Shown here piece by piece: positions 37,341 through 50,617 of a stretch of 64,000 bases of DNA. Both the position numbers and the translations under genes were made by a program. The notes beneath the pieces are model-generated. The model had not been told where the DNA came from. It saw nothing but the letters and a program-made list of their open reading frames with translations, and did not search any database. The stretch is from Helopsaltes ochotensis (Eukaryota; Chordata; Aves; Passeriformes; Locustellidae): positions 3,690,141-3,754,140 of the forward strand of contig VXBM01000001.1 in NCBI GenBank assembly GCA_013400155.1, written 5' to 3'. Position 1 is the stretch's first letter. Every line of letters begins with the position of its first letter.

Positions 37341-39479
37341 CAGTCAGACTTTTGAAATTGCTTTTGTGAATTTTCTTATCATTTATATTTTGCACTCATG
37401 AGAATTAGCTTATGTGTTTCTTAGCTCTGTGTTACTACATCTGGAAAATGCTGCTTATTCCATGACAATAACTGGTGCTATACAAGATTTTACAAATGGG
37501 CTCATGTCTTCTGTGAGTGCTCCAGTGTATCAAACTTATATTGGTCTTAATGCTTAGTGTTGAATTATGGTACTACTTTGGGGTGTTTCCATCAATCAGA
37601 CCATTTCAGATTTTGTGTTTAGGCACCACCCCACAACAACAACAGCAACAAATGTTAATAGCTAATGAAAAAAAAATCCACTCCTTTACAAGGAAACCGG
37701 TTTGGTTTTGTCCATGAGCACTGAGGTATGTGCATCTTACATGACAGACGTCAGAAGAAAGTTACATCTAGCATATAACTGTGCTGCTTATTTATAACCA
37801 ACAGGCAGTAAGGGTTGAACTAAAGTTTTCCCTCTTTTTGGGAATGTCCTTCAAGAAAAAGAAAATGGGACAAAACATATCAAAGAACTTGTTCATTTTT
37901 ATCTAGTTGGCAAAATATTATTGGCATCAATAATCATACTGCATAAGTGAAGGACTTTGCAATCTGGCCCTGTGTTTCTGTTCCAATAGCAAAGTAGAAT
38001 TTTTGGGAAAAAAAATTTGAGTTTGTTCTTTAAGCTACAATTGCCACCAGCTGTTCTAGCTCTTCCTCATTTTTGCCACATTCCCCTCATTTTGCTTTTA
38101 TGTTTATTTTTCAAACAGTGACCCATAGAGTTCTGAAGTGAAGTCTGCTCCTTGGGAGACTTTCCAGTTGCTTTGTGTATTGGTGCCCTTAGCAGATGTT
38201 TGCCCCCAGGATCCCTGGGGTTTTATTGCTCTTGTGAGAGAGCTGGGAAGTGTGTCCTTACACCAGCTCTGGTAGAAATCAGGTTTCCAGCTCCAACACC
38301 TCCAGAAGCCTGCCAGGAAACAGGGATGGAATTCAATTGGATCCTATGAACCGTTCTATAGAATCCCAAACCAAGGAGCTGGGACATAATGAATCAAAAC
38401 TGATTCATGATTCTGACAAATTCCTTTCCTTAGAAGATTTTCAATCACTTCTAGACTTTGCTTTGTGTATTGGATTGGTTTCATAAGCATTGCTGAGACT
38501 CATCATTTCTGTGAATACTCGACGTGATTTGCAAAGGATTAAAACTCGAGGAAAGTTTTTAATTTAAAAAATAAATAAACTACGGTTAGAAAGGGTGGAA
38601 GCCATCAGTTTTTTCAGTGTTAAACATAGTTGATTGTTTCAATCCTTGATATTATGATGGTGGGAAGAGTGCAGATAAATTATTTTTCTTCCTCATACTT
38701 GCTTAAATATAATTCAAAACATAACCGTATTTAAATTCCAAGTGTTCTGTTTAGAGCTAGCTTTTTTTTTCAGAAAGTCTTTTTTCCCTCAAAATATGTT
38801 TTATAAATAATTAGTTTTAAATGTATGCTGTGCTTTGACAGACACTCAAAGCATCAGAAGTGCAGGTTTGAACAATATTTGAAAACTAAAGTCTTATAAA
38901 TCAAACTTAGTTGAGGGGTCATCTTTGGAATTTGACTGATTAGGAGATATTCTTTACCTATAAATGTTTTTGCCTTCATTAAGTTACTAAAAATGTAAGT
39001 CACTGCCCTCACTACAGTTTGGACTATAAAGGGGTTTGGGGTTTTTTTCCCCCCAAGAGATCTTGTAATTATTACATACTAATAAATTACTAATTTGTGG
39101 TTGAATATTCCATTGGAGATTTTTATGTGGTTTCATAGTCTGATAACCCTCTAAAATATATGTGAGAATGAACAATTTCACCTTTTGAATTCCTATTTAA
39201 AAATTCCTGCAGCAAACAAGTTCAAAGAAACTTTTAATGTGGCTGTTTTTAATCTGTCAGTGAATGACAACAACTCTGCAAATAGATGCTTATTTGCTGT
39301 CATATGTGATAAAATTAATAAACAATAACAGTAGTAAATTATTCATCTAAGTAGTAAAAAATTCCTGGATAATCAGCTGCACAGTCATAGACTAGGATTA
39401 TTGAGTTTTCTGGGGAAAAGGGAAAATAAAGTCACTTCTGGGGAAGAAGTGACTTGATATCACTTCAAGTTATCTCCTA

Positions 39480-41100
39480 GTTCTCATTCTCTTGATGCAA
39501 GGAATTGAACGGGCAAAGGACTTGAAAATAAAAAGTGTAAAAGAACAGTTGACTCCTGAGATGAGAGTACAGATCCACAGACATGAGCAAAGTAACTTTT
39601 TTACATGAAAGTAAATTGCAGGCCAAAGGTGGGATAATTCTGTTTAGACCGTTGTTCAGAATACAAAATCCCCCAAATTAGATTATTTAAATAAAGGATA
39701 ATGGACTGAAACCTAGAGAAAGATATGGAGAACCCAACAGAGTGCCAAACAACTAAGTTTTGATGTTTAATCAACTAAGCTGATGAAACACTGAATATCC
39801 TAGGATGCATCTAAAAATTGTGAGGATGATGTATTTTGAAATGTCACAAATAGTCTCTCATTTATTGTTTCTCCAGACCAAGGGATATATTGAAGCATAC
39901 TGTGCTCACATCCCTACCCACACCACCTTCTTATCCCTCTGACGACAGCCAGGATATGATTTGCTCTGAGCCTAATGCGAGCACACTTCAGATACAGCTT
40001 TGTGTATATAAGCTAGTGCTGGAACCATAGGGAATCATCTTACTGTTTAAGATTTTACAGTGTTTAATAGATAAACTGTTGAAAATCTGCATGTGGGAAG
40101 CAATCAAGATGAAAATTACCATGAGACAGCAGAGTTCATGATTCAAAGGAAAGAAAGATATGAAAGAAGCAGAATGGTAACACTAGGCATCAAAGAGGCA
40201 AACTTCAACAAACTCAAGGAATTGGTACACAAGGTCCTGGGGAAGGAATTAAAACACAAAGAAAAATTCAAGAGAGCTGAAAGTTTCTAAGAAAAGTTTC
40301 TAAGGCCATATTTTAAGTATAGCAACAGTCTATCCACATGCAAAGGAACGAAAACTCAGCACTGCGGCTGCATTAGGGGCTCATCAATTATCTGAAAGAA
40401 ATCAAAAAAGAATACTGGAAAAAAGGTAGAAACAAGACAGCTACATTATCAAGAACAAAAATGAAAGTACAGAACAGCAGGTTAGGAACAAAATTGGACA
40501 GATGAAAAATTTTTGTCAGCAAGGGAAAAGCAAAAGAATTAAAATGGATTTTAAGTATTTCTCTATTATACAGTAAGAGCTCTCTGCTTACCAGAAGAGG
40601 TAAGTATCAGATGGTGTGAAACGCTGGAGAGCTTGCTGTTCCACTACCTCCCCTCTAAACAATGCATGTCATGATCAAAGTTAACCAGGAATGCAGGTCA
40701 GAGGCTATCAGGCTAATTAGATGTATCATAACATTAACTTCTGATTAAATCTGTTCTATAATAGTGAAATGAGGAAAATTGAAATAATCTTGGAATTACT
40801 GTATTTTTTGATGGAGGAAGAATGAGTGAGTTCCCAGAGTGCCAGAAAATAATACTACTTTTTAAAAATGGGCAACACCACAGGAATTAATGGAAAGGCA
40901 ATGTAAGGACAATGACAGAGAATCAGCCAGGAAGACTTTGATACTGGAAGAGTTACTAGAAAAGCTGTCTGAAAATCTGCAAGCTTAGAGACTTATTTAA
41001 AAGACTGACATGCTTTTGTCAATGAAATCATTTTTAAATGACCTAATGGTCAAGGTAACTGTCCCAAGAGATAAAAACAGCATGTTGTACGTTGAAGTCG
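39480..41100 (+). mobile_element. Possible ancient retroposon relic (A-rich, coding-like)
   Basis: The + strand is A-rich and purine-rich compared with its flanks, with a short open frame at 40093-40290 containing MVTLGIKEANFNKLKELVHK and other fragments with LINE-like base use. It is consistent with an old CR1/L3-type LINE interior, heavily mutated. I cannot identify a reverse transcriptase motif, so this remains tentative. Confidence 0.3.
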
Positions 41101-41279
41101 ATAAATACCTTGATCCTCCTGGCCAGGTCATTTATTTGGTTGCTCAGATTCAGATGATGGACCTCTAAGGTGAATACACAACTGGTTAGTACATCATTTC
41201 AAAGGGTAATTAACATGCTTGTTAAACTGTGAAAGTGAATTGAGTGGACTTAGGACTATCCAGATGTTACGAGTGAGAA

Positions 41280-41770
41280 GCAGATGCAGATCCCTCAGGG
41301 ACAAGGCACAAAATAAGTGAGAGCTTTGGCTTTATTGAAAGTGTAGCGTTCCCACAGTGGGAATCCTGGAGCACCACTCAAGTGAGGACCCAGTGCACTG
41401 GAACCCTGCTCAGGAGGGAAGCTCCAGGGAAAGTGCTGTGGGTGTGAGTAAAGAAATCTGTGCTAATTAACATTCCATACATATGCGATGTCCTGTTTTG
41501 CTCATTAGCTGCCCCATGGAATGCAGGTGCTGCTGTTTGAATTCCAAGGTCTGCAGATGGCCTTCACCTTGGCACCCATGCAGATGGGGGGAAGCAAACT
41601 ATTCCAGCTTACAGTAATGAGGTAAAACATGCTCAGTTCTCAACATACCCGAGTGGGAAGAAGGGAACTATCACAGTCACAGAAACAAGGTAAGACCTGC
41701 TTGGGACTCTGCATACTCCAGTGAGGGAGGCAAATGACCCAGGATTACCGTAAGGCAGTCTTCTCACAGC
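41280..41770 (-). mobile_element. Possible LTR-like block
   Basis: A moderately GC-rich block beginning with a minus-strand AATAAA (TTTATT near 41330), preceded by purine-rich sequence and bounded by AT-rich DNA. The texture resembles an old avian LTR. No coding sequence or paired copy was found. Confidence 0.3.
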
Positions 41771-42888
41771 CTACACTGTATGGAACGTGTAGGAATGTCT
41801 GTGAATTTTACTGCTGAAATACTAGGTGGGATGGAAAGCACACTTACTCAACATACAAATTTAGAACTCACAATAAGCGTGATAACAGTTTAAATTTCAG
41901 CTTCAAGTCTCATGATTTTGAAGGATAAATATTAAATGAAAAATAACTACAGAGCTTCAGTAAAAATCCCTGGGGACCATAACAGATCACAAGCTGAATA
42001 TGAATCCATGTGTACATTTTGCAAAAAGAAAAGAGGAAGGTGGGGGGAGAACACCTGAAGTGTACTACATGAGAGCTGCACATGACAGAAGGTAATTATT
42101 TTGCTCTGTTTGGCACTAGAGAAGCATCAGCAGCTAGGATACATACGGCCAAAATGAAAAAGAGTAGAGGACCACAATAAGTATATATTTAGAAGCAAAC
42201 CAAGAATTACTGAAAGAATTGGACTTACATAGACCAGAGTGGATTGAGTACACCTGTGAAATGTTGCTGTAAAAATTTGTAGTAGCTGCAGGGTGAGGGT
42301 TTTTTTTGTGTGCTGTGAAGTTTAAGCACTTGGTTTTGAAATAAGCCTGATTTTCTTTCATTTTCTATGTTGGGAAGTTTCCTGTGAAGCACTGGAATAG
42401 GTTACTCGTCTGTAACACACCTCTAAGATCTGCTTTCTTATGAATTTTTAAGAACAAGTGAGATAAAACTGTCATAAGTGCATAGGCCTCCTTGTTCCTG
42501 CGAAGGGAGAGGGACTCAGTAGAGACCTTCAGTAAAGTGAATTGGACATAATTCAAATACTTACCTGCAATCAGGGAGTTACATTATTTGATTATTAATT
42601 TGATTGTATTCCAGTCACTTCAATGTTCAGGGGTTTATTTGCATTCTTCCACTGATACATACCAAATGTAGGTGATGCTGTGGGATGAGTTGCTAGAACT
42701 GATGTCAAAGATTTTATAGAGGGATGCTGAATTTCCTTTCTATACATATGCTAATGTGTAGCATTAAAAGTGGCTTGATGCTAAAAGCAGCAGCAGAGGG
42801 ACTGGAGGCAGAGCCTGCCATGCACATCCCTGTGCTGGGTGAGTCGTCAGGAGCTGAGTGACCATGCCGGGAGTGTTCCACTGCCACA

Positions 42889-42990
42889 TGTGGCACTCGG
42901 GGACATGGCTTAGTGGTGAACTTGGATTACGGGCTGGACTCGGTAGTCTTAGAGGTTTTCTCCAACCTGAATGATTCCCTGGTTCTATCA
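42889..42990 (+). mobile_element. CR1 LINE, 3'-end fragment
   Basis: Contains the CR1 3'-terminal pattern: GGACATGGCTTAGTGGTGAA, then GGGCTGGACTCGGTAGTCTT, AGAGGTTTTCTCCAACCTGA and ATGATTCCCTGGTTCTATCA, the last a decayed version of the ATTCTATG-type CR1 tail. 5' truncation to about 100 nt is typical for CR1. It marks the genome as sauropsid. Confidence 0.85.
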
Positions 42991-45900
42991 GTGCCTCAGC
43001 TAAACTTGTCCTACTTCTCTTCCTTTCTGTAGCAGCTTTCTGACTGTGGAGTCTCGGTAGAACCAGGAGATGGCACAAGAGGCCCTCTGCAGCGTTTTAC
43101 GTGTTGGTGCTGCACCGGGACAAAGGGAGAGTGAAATGTGTCAGATGTTCAGATGCCTGCCCAAACCTTGCCCATTAGAAACGTGCAAATACAAAATGGC
43201 AGGGGATTTTTTTTATATTCCATTTGTAAAATGAACATGTATTTATATTCAGCGTTCAGCTGCTCCCTTTAATCTTTTAGAGAACTTGCACACACATTGT
43301 CAATAGGCTTAAATGTTATTCACCTTCTATTCATGTGTAATACACTAATTTCTGTAAAACCTGGCAAAAGAATTACACTGCACTTTTTGGAGGAAACATA
43401 GACATCGAATTGCAGGTTACGGGGGCAGTGTTAAGCATCTTAGCCTAAATACATTCCTATCCTCACCCACTAAGCCCAGCTTTTCCCTTATCAGTAAACT
43501 AAGGGAATGTCAGGACATATCTGTGCTCCCTGTTTGGGATAAGTGAAGACAGACATACAGTGTCGTTTATGCTCTGTTGCTACACTTATATATCCTGCCA
43601 AAGTTATTCTCTTCTTCAGGCAATAGTAACATTTGCAGGATACTTGATGGAAGTGACTGGAATTAGGAAAATGGGAAGAAACTGTGTATAGTGAGGAATA
43701 CAGATGGAGGGGAGAAATAACTGAAAATGTGAAATGGAGAAGAGCCTTGAAGTCAGTAAAAAAAAAAAAGGTAAAGATTATTTCCATTTAATTTGAACAG
43801 ACTGGTTTTGGAGCAATACAAAGACCTTATTTATTTTAGGTGTAAGGGGGGGAGGAAGAGTCAGTAAAACATTTTCACTGCTGAGACCAATGCATTTCAA
43901 AGCAGCATTGTATGGCATAGACCAGGATGGGCATAGAGGGTGATAGCTGTCCCAGGGCTGCCAGCTGTGATAGCCCATTCTCCTGCTGACTGACTCCTCA
44001 TGCTCAAATGCTAACTCTAAAATCAAGGAGGGAAATTATTCATTCTTGAATAGCCAAAATTGAAAAGTTGCTTTCATGAATAATAAATGCTTTGGTCAGT
44101 ATAATTTCTTTCATTTCTTTCTAAATTTCTTTAGAAAATATTTGTGGGAAATGTGAATGTAATGGAAAATTTCTAATTAATGCATTCTTTTATATTTTGA
44201 GAAATGTAACTTTAGAAGTAATCCCCGTGAAAAAACATATCTTTCAGCAAAGACCGACAAAGAAAAAGGCCTTGATGTAAAATGTGAAGTTAGCCTCTCT
44301 GTTAAGTTTTGAAAAGATTACAAGGTGTCTAAGTGTGTCTAATTGTTTTTAAAGTCTAATTTCTAGTCTAAACAGAATTAAACCAACTACAGACTTGTGA
44401 GAAGTTTCATTTGAGCAGTGTCCATAGAGATCTCCCTCTGGGAATATGATAGCAATGAGTGCTGAAGTAGGATTTACATCTCTGAAACTTGAATGGGTTT
44501 CCAACTATAGTAGTTTGTCTAGTATAATAAATAAATAAACAAAAGACTCTGCTGCTGTACCTTGCTTCTATAACAACAGCAGTACGCGTCCTAAATGTTG
44601 TCCTGCTTCATACTGAATTTGACCTTTTTTTAATAAGCTTAAATTTGGGTAAAGAGCCATTAAAACTAGTATTTTCTTTCTTAATATTTGCAGCATGTCT
44701 CTGCAGAATATATGTATTTTTAAAACATTTCACTGATTCTTTTTAGCTGCTGGTGGCAGGCTTGTGTTAAGGAGCCTTGGGAGCTCTTGGCATTTTAAGT
44801 GCTGTGCTGATTTAGATCAATTCCAAACATGATGAGACATTTAATTTTCATCTGTGCATTGTCACTACGTTTATACCAGGCCCTCCTGGTATTTCTGCAC
44901 ATACGATCTTTAAATGCCTCATGGAAAAGTAGCTCTTATTCTGTCAAAGAGGAAAGATAATGATAATAATTGAGATTGCTTGGAGGCCTTTTATAATGCT
45001 TTTAAGTCCTAAATAGTGATTACTCAGGAACGGAATGTTTGGATAAACACATCAGGGCAGACACCATGTAAATTGCATAGCAGATGCCAGCAGCCCTTGC
45101 TTCCCTGGACAGACCTTCATGGGAAACCTGCATGTCCACAGGTGAACACATGGCCCCTGTGTGGCATAAACTGCCTGGGTTGTAGTCTTTGAGTTGCATC
45201 ACCACCTAGCTACTCCTAAGAACCACAAATTCCCTCTGCTCTAGTCCCACCGGACACTGCAATGCTATGGGAAAGGGTCCCCTGCCAGTACAAAGTGACA
45301 GTCCCTTCCTTTGGTCTTGTGTAGCCCCTGCAGCAAGGCCAAGTGCTGGCAGTTCTCCCCGGTACCCGTGGGGAGCCCACAGCACCCTCAGCACCTCTCT
45401 CTTCAGGTCCTCCATAGCTCCAATGGCGAGGGGTTGTCTCAGCACAACCCTGCCCCTCTGCAGGGCTCTGAGCTCGCTTACTGGGGCAGAGCTGAGCTTT
45501 GGGTAGGAAGATGTGGAGCCACAATCAACTCTCAAAGGCTGAGATGTAATCCCAAAGTACTTGCATTTATTATCTCTTATCCAACGTTTCTAAATGTTGC
45601 CAGCTGTCTAATAGGCAGCCAAGTAGGTATTTCTGCAGAGCCTCCTCAACATGAGACCAGTGTTGTGTGAAGATTTCTGCAGAGCTGAAAGCTGAAGAGA
45701 AAGGTGCTGCCTCCCCAAAGAGAGCAGCTGTGTATTCTGCAAACATCTGCATAGAGTATTGCCATTATCTATGGTAATGGATCTCCAGACTCCTGCTAGT
45801 GACAATCATGTTGGTATGTCTGAGCTCTTTGTCTCTGCCCCCCTGTAGCAGCAGAGTAAAAGCTACTATCTGTCCCTGCCCTACTCTGACAAATTTCATC

Positions 45901-47333
45901 AGCATGAGCAGGTTTTCATCCCGTTGGTAATATCCCTTGATTTCAAACATGGTATTTCTGAATCACAATTTAGCAGGAGTTTTTCAAACAAGCATTTAAT
46001 GAATAATAGATAGAAACACAAAGAAGGCAGTTTAAGAATTTTAGATAAAATTAAACCAGCAGATGTTAAATACTGTAGCAGTCATTACATTCAGAAGTCA
46101 TCTGCTACCTGTCCAGGAGACTTATACATTTTATGTATAATGGAAATGAGATTTGGTTTAATCTTGTCACACCATAATCAATTTGTGTCTCTGGGAACTC
46201 AGCATTTGACACCATCTTTCTGCAGTGCCATTTTCTTCAATACAATGCAATTAATATGCCAGCAGTGTACAAAGATGTAAATTGCAACTCAGATCGTAAA
46301 AAGTGTTCAAATCAGTAAAGGCAGATTTATCAGTGGATGATAAAACTCAATATTTTCTATTTTCAGAGCTCCATCTTAGGTTATGTATTCTTTTTGTCCT
46401 ATATGACAGCTTGCCAATTGTCTTTATTTGTTGACATAAAGCTGGAAAAAGTAATGTCATAGAAATAGATTCTTACATTTTTCAAAAAGTATTTGTATAG
46501 AGATATATAAATATATATGTTAAATATAAGAATGTAAGCAGGATATAAGTATATTATTTATACTTATACATAATATTCTGTAAGGACTAAGACTGGAAAT
46601 AATTCTGGACACATGGGACATATTTATCTCTTTGGGATGGGATGGGATTGTGCCCCATCTGTGATGCAGAATGCTGTTACAGTGGTCAGAAATATTTTAA
46701 TTGAGAAGGAAGCTTGCAGAAAGTTGCACTTTCTTTTTCTGATGTTCATGAGAATTAGTCCTTGGGAATGCGTTTTGCCTGACTGCAGGGGAGGCTTGGC
46801 AGGATTCCACAAGCAGGCAGTGGCACTGATATTCCCAGTTCTGACTGGAGAGGTTGCTGCCAGGCCATGTGTTAAATGCAGCTGAGTTGAGGGACTTGTC
46901 CTTCAGTAATTCAGTGAACAGAGCACATTCCTGTATTTCTCCCCTCCATCTCCTGCCTGCTTGGTCTCCTCTGTGAGATATGTTGCCAACAGAACTGTCT
47001 AATGCTCAGAAGTTCTGGTATTTAAAAATTTATCCTCAGGTTTGTGGTGGGGGAAGTCTTTACATTTACCTAAAGAAAAGAATAGTTAAGAACCTGAAAT
47101 ATTCAAGGTGGGGTGGGGTAAGGGGATGGGGGGGGTTGGTGGGGAAATGTGTTATTAAACAGGAAATTTAAAAGCAATGTTGTACAGTCTGGTCAAGTAA
47201 ACTTTCTAAAATTTCCATTGTTAATCAGAAAATGTTTGGGAAAAATAAATGGATGAGGATTCAAATAATTAGATATCAAACAATTATATTTGTTTGGTGA
47301 AAAAAACACCACAAATATAAGTACACATATACA

Positions 47334-47353
47334 TGTGTGTGTCTGTGTGTGTC
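47334..47353. repeat. Short GT microsatellite
   Basis: Interrupted (GT)n of about 20 nt with one GTCT interruption. Confidence 0.85.
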
Positions 47354-48721
47354 TGACAGGCTTTGTCCATGCTAGAAGTGCTTATGGACTTCTTTAGGTA
47401 GATAACATATATGGGAGGCATTAATGCTTGAATGTTTATTTATGCATTTTTACGCCATTTTTCCTCCCTGAAGCTTGTTTAGTGGCCTCAGCCATGTCGA
47501 TCCCTACCTACACAGGCCAGAAACTAAGGGCTCCAAGAGGGCTCTGGTCATGTATGGTTGTGGTTCTAAATTGGTTATTAGACACCTTTAAATAAAAGTG
47601 ACAATTGTGTTTGTATTTTTGTTTGGTTAGGGACAAACTCTTGAACAGTGTCATCACTGGTAGAGCAAAGTAGGACTCACGCTTTGCCATGAAAATGAGC
47701 AATCAATGAGAGACAGAGCCTAAAGGGGGTTCACAAGTCAAACTTGAATATAGTTCAGTGAAACAAGTTTCTGATGAACAAAAAACTGTACGATTTCTTG
47801 ATGAATGGATATAGCAACAATATTTGGAGTGGACAAGAGGTTGAAATGTTTGGTTTAGGAAAAGATTGACAAAGAGGATTTTAATAATTTTTTTTACTGG
47901 GATTAATATAAAGAAAAATATATCTGTATAATATTAAAATTTAATACATTGGAAGATTTAGACATGTCAGCTCATGCAACTTCCAGCATCCACTGGAGCA
48001 GTGAATCCAAGAGGATTGCAGAGTTCATGCAGCACATTCCATCATAGACATAAAGTAATTAGGAGGGTTTTCAAACCTCTGCCTCACAGACAGTCAGAAC
48101 TGTGGTTGCAGTATCTGTTATCACAGAGAAAGTGAGTGCTGAGAAGTGCAGCCAGAGTGGCAGAATAACAGGTTGGCCAAGTCCCAGGGTAGCCAGACAG
48201 CAGAGCACTGGGTTTGTGTGCAGGTGGTGGGTGAGTGTAAAGCAGCAGGCAAGAACAAGGACAGATAAATAAGATGTGCAATCGTGATCTCTGGAGGCAG
48301 ACTGATACCGAGCAGGGCTGTGATAGGAATTATCAATGCAGTGGAAGTCCTGCTCTGTTCTTGCACAGGAGGGGAGGGTGAAAAGGGGAGAGAATTCTTA
48401 CCCTGCAGGGGAAAAGTGCTCATAAAGCACCAAGAGCCTTTTGTCAATATACTACAGAGGTTTCACTGCAGCAGCCAAGTGTTCCTATCGCACACAAAAC
48501 CCGGAGATGAACGGGAAGGTTTCTGAAAGACACACTTAAGGTAGTATGAAGAAAAAGAGGGATAATAAGACAGCAGAGAAATCTGGATGACCTGCATAGC
48601 TGCAAGAGATCTGGGAGGGAAGATAATGACATGAATTCTGTAACTTAAGCAGAACTCCCAGCAGAATGTCAATTCTAAGGCAATAATTGTCATTTTCTGA
48701 TTTGTTAGTCCAGAAGCCATA

Positions 48722-48764
48722 CCTTTATATAAACGACCAGAACCTTTTATATAAACGACCAGAA
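48722..48764. repeat. Two-copy tandem repeat (21/22 bp)
   Basis: The unit CCTTTATATAAACGACCAGA recurs immediately with one extra T. A simple local duplication about 640 nt upstream of VENT-A. Confidence 0.9.
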
Positions 48765-49127
48765 GTCTGTCGATTCATAGAATCCAATGACCTTGATATT
48801 TACCTTCTTCTGTTTCACAACCTTCTCCTCCAAACCCCTCAGCCTGTGCCTGGTGCTTATAACCTGATGCTGCAGTTCCGGAGAACCCAGTGAGTTTCTC
48901 CGGTTGGCTGCCTGAGGCTGTCTCGGGAACGCAGTGTTCAGCCCACAGAGGAGCAGGCTTGAGAAGAAGAGTGGGCCTGGTGCTTGAAAAGGAATGGAAA
49001 AGCAACTCTAGGGGAAGGGAGATCGGAAGCAGCAGCGTCCCCTCTCCCTGCCGCGGCCGGGGATGCTGCGCTCCCCCGGGGGTACATTCCCCGGCTCCGT
49101 TTGAGGCCGCTCAGCTCCATAAATGCC

Positions 49128-49135
49128 ATTTGCAT
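49128..49135 (+). promoter_or_regulatory. Octamer motif ATTTGCAT upstream of VENT-A
   Basis: An exact POU-factor octamer lies about 215 bp upstream of the VENT-A TATA box. In Xenopus a POU class V factor (Oct25) is reported to regulate Vent2B, so an octamer here is functionally plausible. The link is inference. Confidence 0.45.
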
Positions 49136-49285
49136 GGGGATAGGATGTAACAAGAGCTGTAAATCACTGACGGCGGAGTGAACTCCTCAGGGGCAGACAC
49201 GGCGGAGCCGAGCCTCCGTGAACTGGGGCAATGTGTGAACGATATCTTTTGTTGGGGGAGAGGACTGATAGCAATTACATGATAC

Positions 49286-49348
49286 TTATCTGGCCCTTTG
49301 ATGTGTATGTACACAAACAACGTTTTCCTCCGGGAGCTGCGGTATAAA
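49286..49348 (+). promoter_or_regulatory. VENTX: VENT-A core promoter: GATA-type site, TCF/LEF-type site, TATA box
   Basis: TTATCT (49286-49291, reverse AGATAA) is followed after 4 bp by CTTTGAT (49296-49302, TCF/LEF consensus, extended CTTTGATGTG), then TATAAA at 49343-49348. The ATG is 59 bp after the TATA box, leaving a very short 5' UTR. The VENT-B promoter has the same three elements in the same order. Confidence 0.65.
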
Positions 49349-49406
49349 GGAGAGGCCCGTGCCCCCCCCCGATACCTCGTTCCCGACATCTCCGAAACAA
49401 GGCAGG

Positions 49407-50390
49407 ATGACTAAGGCCCCTTTCTCCGTGGAATGGTTGTCCAAGAGCAGCCAAGCTCTCAAGAGCCCCACCGAGGGCTCTCCACACCGAGCATCGTCCG
49501 CTGGCCACCGGCCCGGCTCCGGCTCCAGCCCCGGCCCGAGCGAGCGGAGCCAGGAGCGGCCCGCGGGCCCGCGGGCCGGGAGAGACGGCAGCAGCAGGGA
49601 GCGCCTGGCGGCCGCTCCCGCCGCAGGTACCGGGACAGCCTGGGGCTCCGGGCCGGGGCGGCGGCTCTGGGAAGGCACCACTGCCGGTGGCTGCCCGGGG
49701 GCGGAGGAGGCGGGCGGTTCCCGGGCCTGGCTGACCCTTTCCTCCCCGTCCCCAGGAGCAGGCGGGAGGCCGTCGGGCGCGGGGCAGGCGGTGCCGGAGG
49801 AGGGTCCCGAGTGCCCCGAGGAGCCGTGCGGGCGCGGCGGGCGGCGGCTGCGCACGGCGTTCAGCGCGGAGCAGATCAGCACGCTGGAGAGCTCCTTCCA
49901 GCGGCAGCAGTACCTGGGCGCGGCCGAGCGCCGGCAGCTGGCGGGCAGGATGCGCCTCTCCGAGGTGCAGGTGAGCGGGGCTGGGGAGCGGCGGCCGCAC
50001 GGCTCCGGAGAACGCGATAAACGGGCCCGAGCGGCCTTGTAACCTCGTCTTTTCTCCTGCCCCCGTCCCCTTCCCCAGATCAAGACCTGGTTTCAGAACC
50101 GCCGGATGAAGCTCAAGCGGCAGCTGCAGGAGCTGAGGACGGAGCCCTTCTGCAGCCCCGCTCTGCCTTACGGACCTCAGGGCGCTGTGGTGCCCCTGCC
50201 GCTCACGTACGTGGCCCGGCCACCGCCTGTGCCCCGGCAAGGGGCTGCCTCCGAGGGCTTCGCTTTGGCGGCCCTGCCCGCACCCGCCCTGGACCTCAGC
50301 AGCGCCTGCAGAGCACAGCCGGTTGGCTTTTGGGCAGCCCCCTGCTTTGTAGGGTACCGGGACCCCAGGGCTTTCTTGCTGGGTGTCTGA
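49407..50390 (+). CDS. VENTX: VENT-family homeobox transcription factor A (Vent2/VENTX-type)
   Basis: Exons 49407-49626, 49756-49970 and 50079-50390 (junction phases 1 and 0) give 248 residues. The N-terminus MTKAPFSVEWLSKSS matches the conserved start of Vent2 proteins and a similar SVDWLSQSS start in human VENTX, and fixes the start codon. The homeodomain is residues 102-161: RRLRTAFSAEQ, helix 2 ending RLSEVQ, and recognition helix IKTWFQNRRMKLKR with Thr-47, Gln-50 and Asn-51. The C-terminus is Pro/Ala-rich. VENT factors are nuclear DNA-binding repressors acting downstream of BMP in ventral/stem-cell programmes (known from frog and fish). The first intron (129 nt) is stop-free and a multiple of three, so a retained form would stay in frame. 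The TATA box and CpG island support it being active. Neighbour VENT-B is in tandem 8.5 kb downstream. Orthology to VENTX is strongly suggested by motif and by KNDC1 linkage. Confidence 0.9.
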
Positions 50391-50611
50391 CCCTCCGATA
50401 CGAACTATGACTAAAGAGGATTTGCACTACTGAGAGATATCTGGGCTGCCCTCGTCTGTATCTGCCTGGTGGAGTTATGCTGCAGCACCGATCTAAACAT
50501 TTACAAAGACATGCTGGAAAATCTGAATCGTGGACTTCAGACCCTTGCATTTATAGGCAACTGTAAAATATAAACAGGGCGGGATAAACAATAATATAAA
50601 TGGAATATTTT

Positions 50612-50617
50612 AATAAA
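50612..50617 (+). terminator. VENTX: AATAAA polyadenylation signal for VENT-A
   Basis: Canonical hexamer 222 nt after the VENT-A stop codon, in the right orientation, giving a short 3' UTR. Confidence 0.7.

Larger units (their letters stand above)
37341..49127. other. Intergenic region KNDC1 to VENT cluster
   Basis: No convincing gene. It contains a degenerate retroposon-like tract (39.5-41.1 kb), an LTR-like block (41.28-41.77 kb), a CR1 fragment (42.9 kb), a short GT microsatellite (47334-47353) and a two-copy tandem repeat (48722-48764). The GC-rich patch at 45.2-45.5 kb has open frames on both strands but no recognisable domain. In human, UTF1 lies between KNDC1 and VENTX; nothing resembling it is seen here. 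Confidence 0.6.
48990..50350. other. CpG island over VENT-A
   Basis: GC and CpG content rise sharply from about 49.0 kb to 50.35 kb, covering the VENT-A promoter and all its exons, against an AT-rich background. Judged by eye without a computed observed/expected ratio. Confidence 0.75.

Noticed and set aside
45206..45535. 109-codon minus-strand frame in a GC-rich intergenic patch
   Set aside because: No motif, no splice or promoter context, and competing frames on the other strand.
49275..50240. Long minus-strand open frames opposite VENT-A
   Set aside because: They are antisense shadows of a very GC-rich coding region; the translations contain reversed homeobox sequence and no domain of their own.
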